From positions 1 through 54,945 of the forward strand of contig NZ_JADYWL010000011.1 in NCBI RefSeq assembly GCF_015864825.1: a stretch of 54,945 nt of DNA, in the 5' to 3' direction. The notes under the pieces are model-generated. The model was not told where the DNA came from. It made no database searches and saw only the letters and a list, made by a program, of their open reading frames with translations. Below, in pieces: positions 43,466-52,288 of this stretch. The translations under genes and the position numbers were made by a program. This DNA is from Psychrobacter sp. NZS113 (GTDB lineage: Bacteria; Pseudomonadota; Gammaproteobacteria; Pseudomonadales; Moraxellaceae). Numbering within the stretch: position 1 is the first letter of the stretch; each line of letters starts with the position of its first letter.

Positions 43466-44689
43466 ATGGCTACTATGCGAGGACGGTTTGGTAAGCTAGT
43501 CGTTGACTTCCGCTACTTAGGTAAGCGCTGTCGAGAAAAGACCAGTTTAGAAGACAACCCAGCTAATCGTAAAAAATTAGCGCAAGTCATGAAAAAAATG
43601 GAAGCAGAAATAACTTTAGGCATCTTTGACTATGCTGCTTACTTCCCAAAGAGTGAACGAGCGCAGGAGATGACGGCACTGGCTGATAGAGCCGAAGCTT
43701 GTATCAGTCGCAATCCGACCTTTAAGAAGTTTTCGGAAACGTTTTTTGAGGAGAGGAAGATTGAATGGCGACCGAGCTATCGGCAAAAGATACAGATTAT
43801 TTTGAATAAGTATTTATTACCTGAGTTTGGTGGTAAAGCGGTACATGCCATAAAAAAATCAGACTTGCTGACCTTCCGTAGCTCCCTCGCCAAAGTTTGT
43901 TACGGTAAAGATGGTCAGTCAAGTCTGTCAGTAGCACGGATCAACCAGATCATGATACTTCTTCGTATGATACTAGAAGAAGCGTCAGATCGCCATGATT
44001 TTGAGATGCCTTATAAAAATATTAAGAACCTCAAACAAGCTCGTCCGGATGTAAATCCCTTTACGCTGGCTGAGGTATGGCTGATTTTAAAGCATGTTCG
44101 AGCTGACTATAAGCCCTACTACACTATTCGCTTTTTTACGGGAATGCGTACCAGTGAGATTGATGGGCTTAAATGGGAGTGCATTAACTTTGATCGTCGT
44201 GAGATCAGTATAAGAGAGGCATTAGTTAATGGTGAGATGGGTCCGACGAAGACATTAGGCTCACAGCGTGATATTGCGATATCACAGTTAGTTTATGACG
44301 CCTTACTGGAGCAAAAGACTCGCACCTTTGGTAAGTCAGAGTTTGTGTTTTGCAATTCACAAGGCAATCCGATGGAGTACCGTAATGTGAATAGACGGGT
44401 ATGGAAACCCACGCTTGCCCTACTCGGTTTGAAACACCGGCGTGCTTATCAAACTCGGCACACGGCAGCGACGCTTTGGCTCGCTGCTGGTGAGAACCCT
44501 GAGTGGATAGCACGTCAGATGGGCCATAGCAGTACAGAGATGCTGTTTCGAGTGTATAGCCGTTATGTGCCTGATATCACCCGTCAAGATGGCTCAGCGA
44601 TGGATAACTTGCTAATGGCGAGCAAGGAAAAGCTAACCAGTGCATCGAATAGCTCTAATGCACAAACTGACAAGGAGACGTCACAATGA
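43466..44689 (+). CDS. Tyrosine-recombinase integrase with N-terminal arm-binding domain
   Basis: 407 residues. The N-terminus (MATMRGRFGKLVVDFRYLGK onward) is an arm-type DNA-binding domain (DUF3596-like). A SAM-like core-binding domain spans about 85-190. The catalytic domain has R228 (FTGMRTSEIDGLKW), R331-H332 (QTRHTAATLWLA), H354 (MGHSS) and nucleophile Y364 (FRVYSRYV). The box II His before the second Arg is Tyr, as in some members of this group. GGAG lies just before the start. It overlaps the next gene by 4 bp. It should catalyse integration and excision of this element, possibly at the tRNA-Gly. Confidence 0.9.
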   Translation: MATMRGRFGKLVVDFRYLGKRCREKTSLEDNPANRKKLAQVMKKMEAEITLGIFDYAAYFPKSERAQEMTALADRAEACISRNPTFKKFSETFFEERKIEWRPSYRQKIQIILNKYLLPEFGGKAVHAIKKSDLLTFRSSLAKVCYGKDGQSSLSVARINQIMILLRMILEEASDRHDFEMPYKNIKNLKQARPDVNPFTLAEVWLILKHVRADYKPYYTIRFFTGMRTSEIDGLKWECINFDRREISIREALVNGEMGPTKTLGSQRDIAISQLVYDALLEQKTRTFGKSEFVFCNSQGNPMEYRNVNRRVWKPTLALLGLKHRRAYQTRHTAATLWLAAGENPEWIARQMGHSSTEMLFRVYSRYVPDITRQDGSAMDNLLMASKEKLTSASNSSNAQTDKETSQ

Positions 44690-44979
44690 AAATTATTAAT
44701 TATGAAGAGCTGTTTGGTGAGTTTAAACGGGATGGTGCAATCAGTGCAGATGCAAATCTTATCGCCAATGCATTGATGCGTGAGTTGTACGTTTCATCGG
44801 GTTATAACCTAGCACGCTTCTTAGGAGTGAAGCGGTGCTTTAATAATGATATGGCGATGCGTGTGTGGGTGCAGAAGAGCTTAGATGCTCAGGATGGGTA
44901 CTTTGTGGAAGATATAAGCATTAAGCTTCAAAGCGAGCTTTATGAGCTATTACCGCAATCTAGCTATGGCAGCTACTGA
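44686..44979 (+). CDS. Small protein of unknown function, coupled to the integrase
   Basis: 97 residues, no family that I recognise. Its ATG overlaps the integrase stop (ATGA), so it is translated with it. The protein is acidic and looks helical, with a central GYNLARFLGVKRCFNNDMAM stretch and a Leu-rich end. No signal peptide or membrane segment. It could be a small accessory or regulatory protein of the element. Confidence 0.65.
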   Translation: MKIINYEELFGEFKRDGAISADANLIANALMRELYVSSGYNLARFLGVKRCFNNDMAMRVWVQKSLDAQDGYFVEDISIKLQSELYELLPQSSYGSY

Positions 44980-44989
44980 GGAGAGTATT

Positions 44990-45310
44990 ATGAGTGTAAA
45001 ACTTCAGCCCAATATGACGCAGAGTCCATACGATATCAAGATATGTGAGGATTACTGGGCATATGATAATCAGAGCGGCTTTATTAAACATGTGCAGACG
45101 CTTTGTGAAAAGTATGAGGTAAGTCCTCAAATACTGTTTGAGACAATCGCTCAGTGTTATGCCTACTTGGACGATGTTGTATGTGAGTACTGCGGTTATG
45201 CTTGTCCAATTGAAGTACCTGCTGATATTCCCTATATGCGCGCAAAAGACAGTTGGTTATGCGCGATATGTGAGAATGCTTTATGGCGGACAGATAAAGA
45301 AAACAAATGA
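44990..45310 (+). CDS. Small putative zinc-ribbon protein of unknown function
   Basis: 106 residues from the ATG at 44990, which has GGAGAG upstream; the frame opens earlier at 44942, overlapping the previous gene. The C-terminal third has two Cys pairs, CEYCGYAC and CAIC about 30 residues apart, a probable zinc ribbon. The N-terminal part is acidic and aromatic (DIKICEDYWAYDNQSGFIKH). Last gene of the element, followed by a terminator at 45329. Family not recognised. Confidence 0.65.
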   Translation: MSVKLQPNMTQSPYDIKICEDYWAYDNQSGFIKHVQTLCEKYEVSPQILFETIAQCYAYLDDVVCEYCGYACPIEVPADIPYMRAKDSWLCAICENALWRTDKENK

Positions 45311-45328
45311 GTGTTAACCGTCAAAAAT

Positions 45329-45358
45329 TCCGGACAGCTTGGGTTGTCTGGATTTTTT
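45329..45358 (+). terminator. Terminator of the integrase-element operon
   Basis: TCCGGACAGC (45329-45338) pairs with GTTGTCTGGA (45343-45352) with two G-U pairs and loop TTGG. A six-T run follows. Confidence 0.75.
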
Positions 45359-45595
45359 GTGTCTATCATTTCTCATACACGGTTCAAATTTAATGAGCCA
45401 CTACAACTCTTATTTAGCTCAAGCATGTAAGCAAATATTAGAGTCAGTATAAATACACTGATACAGTCAGTTTTTATAGTAAGATAATACATTTCTTCTG
45501 AGTAGCTAAGTAATAAGCGAAGTTAGGATAACTACTGATAGAATTTAGATTGGCAAGTTTATTACTACGGTTTAGGTCAACATATAATAAAGATG
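45359..45595. other. Intergenic stretch at the element's right side
   Basis: AT-rich, no gene. I looked for a copy of the tRNA-Gly 3' end here and found none, so no right attachment site can be marked. Confidence 0.5.
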
Positions 45596-45630
45596 AAAAA
45601 GGATGCTAGTACCATTAAGTATTACCATCC
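45596..45630 (-). terminator. Terminator of the nine-gene catabolic operon
   Basis: GGATGCTAGTAC (45601-45612) and GTATTACCATCC (45619-45630) pair at 10 of 12 positions. On the minus strand the stem is followed by T5. It lies 79 bp after the last stop. Confidence 0.75.
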
Positions 45631-45708
45631 TCCTTTCCAAAATATTTTTTGCAAAAACTCGTGATAATTAGCGTCTATATACAACGCTATAACTTTTAAG
45701 CACCTAAA

Positions 45709-46656
45709 TTATTTTGCAGCCAATAATATCTGTTGCCAAATCGCTACTTCATCATACATCACATATTCGCGGCGTAAGCCCCAAGGTCCAAACTCAGCAT
45801 GGCAGGCTCCCATGACATGTACATCTGCGCCAGTTGGCTGTCCAAAATGCCCATAACCTTCATGCTTGCCAGTTAATGACCATCTAATCGCTGCACGAGG
45901 TGACATTAACTTATCTTCCCGACCAATCTGGTGGTGAATCTTAAACTCAGCATTAGGAAATGATGAACGCAACCCTAGCCAGAAAGCATCAACATCACCA
46001 TGTGATATACCTGAAACGCCACCTGGATACTCACCTAAACAACAACGATCGTACTCATGTGGAATCAAAGCAAACTCTGCATTCATTAAGCGAGTTAAAA
46101 TATCAGCATACTTCTCACCCCATGCATTGTCGTTACCACGACCTAAATAGGGACCTTCTTGATCAATATTTGGGGTAAATGGTGGTTTGGCAATACCATT
46201 TCTCTCTTGCATTTCAATAACTTCTTGCGCGCGTTCTTTAGGCGTTTGACCCATTTGTCGAGCAATGGCTCCTTGATCTCTTATCAACCATTCATCATCA
46301 ATCTGATTGTTTTTTGCATGGCAATCAGCAATGACTCGAAAACGAAGATTTTGACCCGTTTTAATATGTGTGGCCGTGGTGATGATACGGTGTGAAGACA
46401 GCATGCCCGTCTCTGGCGTACCGCTCCAAATGACATCTTCACCCAGCAAGGTACGGTTAGGAAACTCTGCTAACACATTCATGGTCGCATTTATCACGCC
46501 TTGATTTCCAAAGTCTATACCTAGTGGCGTCCTAACCACAATATCTGGAGCATAATAGTCATGTAGCGTGTGTAATCCACGGTTTTCCCAGATTTCATTA
46601 GTAATTTTTAATATATAGTCAGGAAAATCGTTAAACTTCTCATCGAATCCTTTCAT
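45709..46656 (-). CDS. Tandem SnoaL-like (NTF2-fold) protein, last gene of the operon
   Basis: 315 residues made of two NTF2/SnoaL-like halves (about 1-145 and 175-315) joined by a Pro-rich linker. The first half has LHDYYAPDIVVRTPLGIDFG. The second has RCCLGEYPGGVSGISHGDVD and ends with GLRREYVMYDEVAIWQQIL. SnoaL-fold proteins are cyclases, isomerases, dehydratases or lyases of oxo-compounds, with a polar residue set in the cone and no fixed catalytic motif. Two more SnoaL-type proteins precede it in the operon. Reaction unknown. Confidence 0.75.
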   Translation of the reverse strand: MKGFDEKFNDFPDYILKITNEIWENRGLHTLHDYYAPDIVVRTPLGIDFGNQGVINATMNVLAEFPNRTLLGEDVIWSGTPETGMLSSHRIITTATHIKTGQNLRFRVIADCHAKNNQIDDEWLIRDQGAIARQMGQTPKERAQEVIEMQERNGIAKPPFTPNIDQEGPYLGRGNDNAWGEKYADILTRLMNAEFALIPHEYDRCCLGEYPGGVSGISHGDVDAFWLGLRSSFPNAEFKIHHQIGREDKLMSPRAAIRWSLTGKHEGYGHFGQPTGADVHVMGACHAEFGPWGLRREYVMYDEVAIWQQILLAAK

Positions 46657-46695
46657 AAATTGCTCTTTTTTAAAGTAAATGTTAGTAAATTGGTT

Positions 46696-47754
46696 TTATT
46701 TATCAAACTGACGGTAACGTGCTTTATTAAATTCGCGCATTCGAGCGAGGACATCTACGCCAACTTGTTTATAGGCATGTAAAATATCTACAAGCACCCA
46801 GTTCTCACGAATTAAGCCATCCTCACAACGCCAAAAGTCTAGGCTACGAAGCGTTACTTGTTGTCCGGCAGGTGCAATACCAAGCCAGCCATCGTTAGAG
46901 ACAGTCATCGACATGCCAGGCCAAGCGGTGAAAGCGACATAATCTCCTTCAGCAAAAAAATACCCGTTTTCTTCAATGGTTTGACGGTTTGGCAGAGCAT
47001 TTAAAAATGGGATTTGATGCCAGTTGCGAAACCCTGCAATACCTCGGCAAGCACCAATACCAGAAGGTCCGTACCAAGTGCAACGAGGATGCCAATACTT
47101 TTCTAGATTCATGGCTGAGACACCGCCTGTCGAAAACTTACCCAAACCGTTTAGCATATCGAGCACTAATTGCCCGCTTCGCTGATTTTGTTCAACAGAG
47201 TAATCTTGTCCCACTAGGTTGCCATCGAGGGTAGCTGGTGCTGAGGTGATACCTTCACGCCCAAGGCTTCTTACCATTGGCCATGCATCCGCTTGATACA
47301 TCACTTCCGGTATGTCCCAAAGTGCTTGCATTTCAACAATCTTGCCGTTTTCAAAGCGGTAAAACTCATGAAAACGCATGGTAACCTGATGTCCTGTGGG
47401 AGGAATATCAAGCCAGCTTTCCATGAACGTACCTGTATAGTAGCCAGCACACCCTACCCAGTCAGTATTACTATTTTCATTGCTGGTCATACTGCTACCA
47501 CTATTGCCAGCCATGACAATAAAGGTTCGACGCTCTAGATCTGGAATGGCTTGTTGTAATGGCTCAAATGCTTCAGTAAATAAAGCGTCACGGTTTTGCA
47601 GGGTTTCTAATGGGTAAGCCAATTGAATGACAGCAGATTCAGTAAAGAGCTCATCGATTAGAGACTTCACTTTTTCACTATCATAATTGTATAGCGCTTT
47701 ATTAAACCGCTCAATTTGATGTTTATTTTGCTGTTCTGCTGTCTTGTTATTCAT
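46696..47754 (-). CDS. Tandem SnoaL-like (NTF2-fold) protein
   Basis: 352 residues with two SnoaL-like halves (about 10-160 and 190-340). Each half ends in the pattern F-x-R-x-x-x-G-x-I-x-E followed by a D-I segment (FENGKIVEMQALWDIPEVMY and CEDGLIRENWVLVDILHAYK). The second half contains RCTWYGPSGIGACRGIAGF and a W-H-Q-I-P-F motif that is shared with the 180-residue protein upstream. It lies 39 bp before the 315-residue SnoaL gene. Ester-cyclase-type family; substrate unknown. Confidence 0.75.
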   Translation of the reverse strand: MNNKTAEQQNKHQIERFNKALYNYDSEKVKSLIDELFTESAVIQLAYPLETLQNRDALFTEAFEPLQQAIPDLERRTFIVMAGNSGSSMTSNENSNTDWVGCAGYYTGTFMESWLDIPPTGHQVTMRFHEFYRFENGKIVEMQALWDIPEVMYQADAWPMVRSLGREGITSAPATLDGNLVGQDYSVEQNQRSGQLVLDMLNGLGKFSTGGVSAMNLEKYWHPRCTWYGPSGIGACRGIAGFRNWHQIPFLNALPNRQTIEENGYFFAEGDYVAFTAWPGMSMTVSNDGWLGIAPAGQQVTLRSLDFWRCEDGLIRENWVLVDILHAYKQVGVDVLARMREFNKARYRQFDK

Positions 47755-47823
47755 GTGCTTTCCCTTGCTATATTTTTTAGATTTGAATCGATTAAAAATC
47801 TTACAAGCTTTCAGTTAATTAAT

Positions 47824-47857
47824 CATAACCACATCGACAATAGTAGATGTGGTTATG
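47824..47857. other. 12-bp perfect hairpin within the operon
   Basis: CATAACCACATC (47824-47835) and GATGTGGTTATG (47846-47857) enclose a 10-nt loop between two SnoaL genes. There is no T-run on the minus strand, so it looks like an RNA-processing or stabilising structure, or a dyad operator, rather than a terminator. Confidence 0.55.
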
Positions 47858-47895
47858 GCTTTGATTGGTCGCACCTTAGGTCTTAGGTTAGGACT

Positions 47896-48438
47896 TTATT
47901 CCATGATAGTAGGTGTGTGGGCCAAATCACCTGATTTGGTGTCAAACTTTTCCCAACCATGACCATTAAAGGGGTCAATACCTAGCTGCATCATAATAGA
48001 AGGAAAATCGACCATGACATAGTTATCTTCGATTTTACCATCGGCTACTTTCCAAAAATCCATATAGCGAATAATGACTTTCTTGCCGGTGGGCTTTATA
48101 CCCATGAATTCGCCACTGTGGATGGCTTCTTGACGACCAAATGCTGCACACCATTCACCTTGGGTTAGTCTTGCTTCATCAATACACACTTTTTCAGAGA
48201 ATGCTTGCTGAAATGGACGCTGCCAACCATTTTGAAACTCTGTTAAGCCTTCTTTGTAACCACATCCTGCATTACCCATCCAGCGAAAAGTTTCGGCAAA
48301 AAATCGACCCATATTATCAATATCATGATCATTTAAGCCGTCAACCATGGCATCAATCACACCTATGGTTTCATCCGTTTTACTAAGATCATTATCTTTG
48401 GTTAAGATGCCTTGCTCTGGACGTTTTGAGGTTGTCAT
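47896..48438 (-). CDS. Single-domain SnoaL-like (NTF2-fold) protein
   Basis: 180 residues, one SnoaL-like domain (about 20-160). FRWMGNAGCGYKEGLTEFQN with GWQRPF matches WYGPSGIGACRGIAGFRNWH of the 352-residue protein. The end FWKVADGKIEDNYVMVDFPS matches that protein's FWRCEDGLIRENWVLVD. The two are therefore clear paralogues. It lies 63 bp after the RraA-like gene and 141 bp before the 352-residue gene; that gap holds a strong hairpin. Probably cytoplasmic; reaction unknown. Confidence 0.75.
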   Translation of the reverse strand: MTTSKRPEQGILTKDNDLSKTDETIGVIDAMVDGLNDHDIDNMGRFFAETFRWMGNAGCGYKEGLTEFQNGWQRPFQQAFSEKVCIDEARLTQGEWCAAFGRQEAIHSGEFMGIKPTGKKVIIRYMDFWKVADGKIEDNYVMVDFPSIMMQLGIDPFNGHGWEKFDTKSGDLAHTPTIME

Positions 48439-48501
48439 AATATTTCTCTCTTTTAAGTTAAAAGGTAAAAGTTATTTTTTAAGCATTGATGAAGACAAAA
48501 A

Positions 48502-49206
48502 TCAAACTCTTGATTCTTCGAACGCTTGCCACGCTTTCTCAAAAGCTGCAAAGTCAAAACCTTCTTGTTTTGCTGGTGTTAGGATGATTTTCTCGCTATT
48601 TAATAACTTCTGAATAGCTGCTTCCAATTTATCGATTATATTTTTAGGTATGACGACGGCGCCATGACGGTCAGCATGTATTAAATCACCCACCTCAACC
48701 GTCATGCCCATAATATCGACTGTGGTATTAACCTCTTTAATATGGACAAATCCATGACTAGGACCGACAAAAGGGGCAATCACTGGAAAGTCTTCTGCCA
48801 TATCACCCAAATCGCGCATCACGCCATTTGTTAGTGCCCCATTCATCCCAAATGCCTTATGTATCGTCGTGTTGATTTCGCCCCAGTATGCGCCAATGCA
48901 GTTTGGATAATCGACATCTTCAACCACTGCGACTGAGGGCATATCACCTTTAGCACCCTCTGACATGGCACGATAATAATCCATACGTCTGGCGCGGATC
49001 ACCTCTTTTGGTTCTGTGGGTTCTGCCAATGCGCTAATTTTTGCGGTCACGGCATAACCGACAATCGGTCTTGAATCAGGGTCAGATGACAACATATTTC
49101 CACGTGTAAAACTATTAAAGCCTCTTTTACCCTGAGCCACTTCAATGGCGTTACATACCGTTGGCGTATCAACAGATTGCAGTAATTTAAGTAACGTATT
49201 ATTCAT
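48502..49206 (-). CDS. RraA-family protein (aldolase/decarboxylase type)
   Basis: 234 residues. Family signature: TVCNAIEV near the start, GYAVTAKIS, VVEDVD, and the substrate/metal loop GMNGALTNGVMRDLGDM with the conserved Arg-Asp, then GDLIHADRHGAVVIP. Members include 4-hydroxy-4-methyl-2-oxoglutarate aldolase and oxaloacetate decarboxylase, as well as the RNase E inhibitor RraA, which is shorter. Length and a catabolic operon favour an enzyme that cleaves or decarboxylates a 2-oxo acid to pyruvate. The exact substrate is unknown. Lies 70 bp after the hydrolase gene. Confidence 0.82.
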   Translation of the reverse strand: MNNTLLKLLQSVDTPTVCNAIEVAQGKRGFNSFTRGNMLSSDPDSRPIVGYAVTAKISALAEPTEPKEVIRARRMDYYRAMSEGAKGDMPSVAVVEDVDYPNCIGAYWGEINTTIHKAFGMNGALTNGVMRDLGDMAEDFPVIAPFVGPSHGFVHIKEVNTTVDIMGMTVEVGDLIHADRHGAVVIPKNIIDKLEAAIQKLLNSEKIILTPAKQEGFDFAAFEKAWQAFEESRV

Positions 49207-49276
49207 AGATATCTCCTTTCATTTCCATATGATTTGAGCGACAAGCTAATTTTGGTTAACTAGGGTATGTCATTAT

Positions 49277-49987
49277 TTAAGAAAACAACCAGCTTTCTAA
49301 GGCACAGTTGGTTTGCTCTGGCGCTTGCAATGTCGGTAGGTGGCCTGCACCTTTGATGATGTGTAAATCTGCATTTGGCATCAAAGACTTCATCAATGTA
49401 TGACGCTCAACAGGACAAAGTTGATCGTTTTCACCACACAAAATTAAAGTAGGGACATTGGCAGCAAGTTTTTTTAAAGTTTCTTGCTGGTCTTGTCTAT
49501 CACGTAAAGCCATGCTTTGGTTAATATAAGCGGCTATACCAGATGACTGAGACATGGCGTTGCAAAGCTCAATTATTTTTAAATTTCTCTGAGTTGATAG
49601 ACTTTCTGTAGGCGAGAAATACTTAGGAATAGTATTCGCTATCACCTCAGCCAATCCATTCTGTTGCACATTGGCCATTAATAATTGGCGATTTCTCTTA
49701 ACCTCTTCTGCTTCTGATTTTGGGTTTGTGTCAAGTAGCGCAAGTTTGGCAATGCGATTGGGTGCTTGACGTAACACTTCCATAGCAATAATACCGCCCA
49801 TGGATAATCCTGCCAGCGCAAAGACTGGTGGTGCATTATCTATAATGTCTTTTGCTAAATCCTGCATATTACTGTGAGTTGAAACCGGTACAATATGAAT
49901 CGGCACTCTGTGCGAAAAAGCTGATATTTGAGGCTCGTAAAGTCTTGCATCACACATCATCCCAGGGATAAGAACCAAAGGTATCAT
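49277..49987 (-). CDS. Alpha/beta hydrolase
   Basis: 236 residues, with an oxyanion-hole segment IPGMMCDARLY and the nucleophile Ser62 in GLSMGG. Asp188 (CGENDQLCP) and His216 (GAGHLP) complete the triad. The compact size and short lid resemble PcaD/RutD-like lactone or ester hydrolases. Cytoplasmic. In this operon it may open a lactone or ester formed by the dehydrogenases; that role is inferred. The cupin gene ends 74 bp upstream. Confidence 0.85.
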   Translation of the reverse strand: MIPLVLIPGMMCDARLYEPQISAFSHRVPIHIVPVSTHSNMQDLAKDIIDNAPPVFALAGLSMGGIIAMEVLRQAPNRIAKLALLDTNPKSEAEEVKRNRQLLMANVQQNGLAEVIANTIPKYFSPTESLSTQRNLKIIELCNAMSQSSGIAAYINQSMALRDRQDQQETLKKLAANVPTLILCGENDQLCPVERHTLMKSLMPNADLHIIKGAGHLPTLQAPEQTNCALESWLFS

Positions 49988-50061
49988 TTTTATATTCCTA
50001 AACAGTCTGCCTTAACTTCTAAGGTAATAATCTTAATCACACTACGGCTCAATTTGGGTGG

Positions 50062-51054
50062 TTAACTCTGTCTCCAAGTCGCCCCTGCCGCTTCGGCGGT
50101 GTTTTTTACTCTAAATAAGGCAGTTTCACCAGACATAGAAGGGTAAATACGATGTTTTAGATTAGGCGGTACGGCTACCACGTCCCCTGGTGCTATGCTT
50201 GTCTGAGATTCTTCACCAGTATCATCTAGCCACTTAAATGTCCAATACCCTGTTTTCACCATCAGAATTTCATGACAGTCAGTCTGATAAGGCGCTTCAC
50301 TGATTGAGCCGCGTGTCAAAAACTCTACCGAAAAACCTGGCTTGTCTTTGATCAAGGCATATTCACCAATTACTTGGCAAGGTGCTTCTTTGGCCAGTGC
50401 CATCATGTCCCAATAACGGGCGACATAATTAGGGACGATTGCTGATGTCGGTACTTCTAGATACTGCTTAAGCGCTTCTTTTGTGAGTAACGGCATTGGA
50501 GCAATACCCTCAGGCAAGTTCTCCCCTTTTTTGCTGTCATACAGTCGACCATCATTGCCCAAAATCAGACCATGAGCCTTAGCCTCTTCAATAACTTGCG
50601 GCGCCCAAGTCACACCGCCACCCGCATCGTCACCACCCAGTATCGACATAATCATACCGTAGTCGTTACCGATATTTTCAAAGCCACGAAACACACCCGT
50701 TGGAATATTAAAAATATCTCCTGCTTCGCAAATAACTTCTCCCGCTGTACCATGAAGGCCCCAAAAAAAGCGCCAACGACCACTCAATACAAAAAAGACT
50801 TCGGCCGTGGTGTGTAGGTGCAAGCTGTTTTTACAATGTGGTGGTTGCCCTGCAGCACCAATGTTAAAGCCAGGGGTGTCTTGAATATGTACGTGCTGGT
50901 CTGGGCTTTCTGACACACCACCACCAATAATAGTGAAGTTTTCTTTATGATTTGACCCTGGCGTATGTGCATCAATAAAGGCAGTACGGCAAGGCTGCAA
51001 ATCTCCATAACGCACGATACGTTTTTCCATCTCAAGTCTGCTGATACCTTCCAT
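50062..51054 (-). CDS. Bicupin-domain protein
   Basis: 330 residues, two cupin halves. The first has the metal-type motif HLHTTAEVFFVLSGRWRFFW followed by GDIFNIPTGVFRGFEN. The second has CHEILMVKTGYWTFKWLDD and GDVVAVPPNLKHRIYP. AGGA lies eight bases before the ATG at 51054; an internal ATG at 51030 is less likely. Cupins of this kind can be dioxygenases, isomerases or sensors; no specific family recognised. The gene follows lacI by 54 bp. Confidence 0.78.
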   Translation of the reverse strand: MEGISRLEMEKRIVRYGDLQPCRTAFIDAHTPGSNHKENFTIIGGGVSESPDQHVHIQDTPGFNIGAAGQPPHCKNSLHLHTTAEVFFVLSGRWRFFWGLHGTAGEVICEAGDIFNIPTGVFRGFENIGNDYGMIMSILGGDDAGGGVTWAPQVIEEAKAHGLILGNDGRLYDSKKGENLPEGIAPMPLLTKEALKQYLEVPTSAIVPNYVARYWDMMALAKEAPCQVIGEYALIKDKPGFSVEFLTRGSISEAPYQTDCHEILMVKTGYWTFKWLDDTGEESQTSIAPGDVVAVPPNLKHRIYPSMSGETALFRVKNTAEAAGATWRQS

Positions 51055-51108
51055 TACTTTATTCCTATTTTAATTTGTCTTCCAAACAGCTTATTTAATC
51101 AGAAGCAT

Positions 51109-52158
51109 TTATGGTTTTTTTGCCGAGTTACGAACAATCAATGGGCCATCTATAGAAATACGCCTCGGTGGAGAATCAGGGTTGGCTATTTTCTCTAATA
51201 AAGTAGATACCACCTCATCTGCCATACGCTGAGCTGGTTGACTGACGGTCGTTAAGCTATAAGATTCCCAAGATGCTACTGCAACATCATCGTACCCAAC
51301 GACGGATACATCTTCTGGCACTTTAAGACCCAACTCGTAACGTAAGGTATCCATGACAGCAAAAGCCATAAAGTCATTAGCGACAAATACAGCATCTGGG
51401 CGGCTTGTTTCAGATTTATTAGCAAATAACTCTATCGTGGCTTGCTTCGCCATTTCACGATCATAGTTACCGACTGCTTGGGCAAATAGCTTTTGACCAG
51501 ACTGTTGCAACCCTAAAATGAAGCCAGCTTCACGATCTCGCTGTGTAGAAGACCCTGTCCAACCTGAAATATGAGCTATTCTTTTATGATTACCTTTAAC
51601 AAAAAACTCTGCCACTTTACGACCACCGACAAAGTTGTCAGAGCTCACCCCAGAGAGTCGATCATCATCTTGCAAACGATTAAGCATAACCACAGGAATG
51701 TTCTCTGTATAACAACGGTCTGTCAAATCACTAGATAAACTCAGAGACGCTGTGATAATACCGTCCACTTGATAATCCAAAAGCTCATCTACCACCTTAA
51801 GCGTAGAGTCTTTGTCATTCATCGCCATAAAAATTAGTAAATGATAACCTTGTGACTGCAACGCATGAGAAAGCTTTTCGATCACATCTGCATAAAAGAG
51901 GTTTTCTAAGTGCGCAACAACCAAACCAATTAAACGACTTTGCCCAGTAATTAATGAGCGTGCTAGCATGTTGGGCCGGTAGCCTAGTTCTTTAGCGGCT
52001 TTCTTTACCTTATCTTTAATTTTTTGCGACACACTCGCACCCGGGGTATAAACCCGAGATACCGCAGATTGACTGACCCCTGCTGCTTCAGCAACTTGAT
52101 CTGCTGTAACACGTTGGGTTTTTATAGTATTTGTGATATCAGAATTTTTATTTGTCAT
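51109..52158 (-). CDS. LacI-family regulator located inside the operon
   Basis: 349 residues from the ATG at 52158 (AAAGG upstream); an earlier in-frame ATG at 52191 has none. The LacI HTH is VTADQVAEAAGVSQSAVSRV, followed by the hinge helix (GYRPNMLARSLITGQ) and a periplasmic-binding-like effector domain with DAVFVANDFMAFAVMDTL and VSVVGYDDVAVASW. It is on the same strand as the catabolic genes and lies between the SDR and cupin genes, so it probably controls its own operon. Dyads before the first gene (54513, 54716) are candidate sites. The inducer is likely the pathway substrate. Confidence 0.88.
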   Translation of the reverse strand: MTNKNSDITNTIKTQRVTADQVAEAAGVSQSAVSRVYTPGASVSQKIKDKVKKAAKELGYRPNMLARSLITGQSRLIGLVVAHLENLFYADVIEKLSHALQSQGYHLLIFMAMNDKDSTLKVVDELLDYQVDGIITASLSLSSDLTDRCYTENIPVVMLNRLQDDDRLSGVSSDNFVGGRKVAEFFVKGNHKRIAHISGWTGSSTQRDREAGFILGLQQSGQKLFAQAVGNYDREMAKQATIELFANKSETSRPDAVFVANDFMAFAVMDTLRYELGLKVPEDVSVVGYDDVAVASWESYSLTTVSQPAQRMADEVVSTLLEKIANPDSPPRRISIDGPLIVRNSAKKP

Positions 52159-52288
52159 CTCATAACCTTTTATATCCAAGCTCTTAGTCATTGGTGTTGA
52201 TAGGGTGTTCTGCTAATTATTATACCTAAGCTAATAAATCAAAAACACTTAGTGTCAAAACCACTGAGAACTCAATATCTAGCGTTGG

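Noticed and set aside
45311..45708. Right attachment site matching the tRNA-Gly 3' end
   Set aside because: I searched for the last 20 bases of the tRNA and found no copy; the element's boundary cannot be set.
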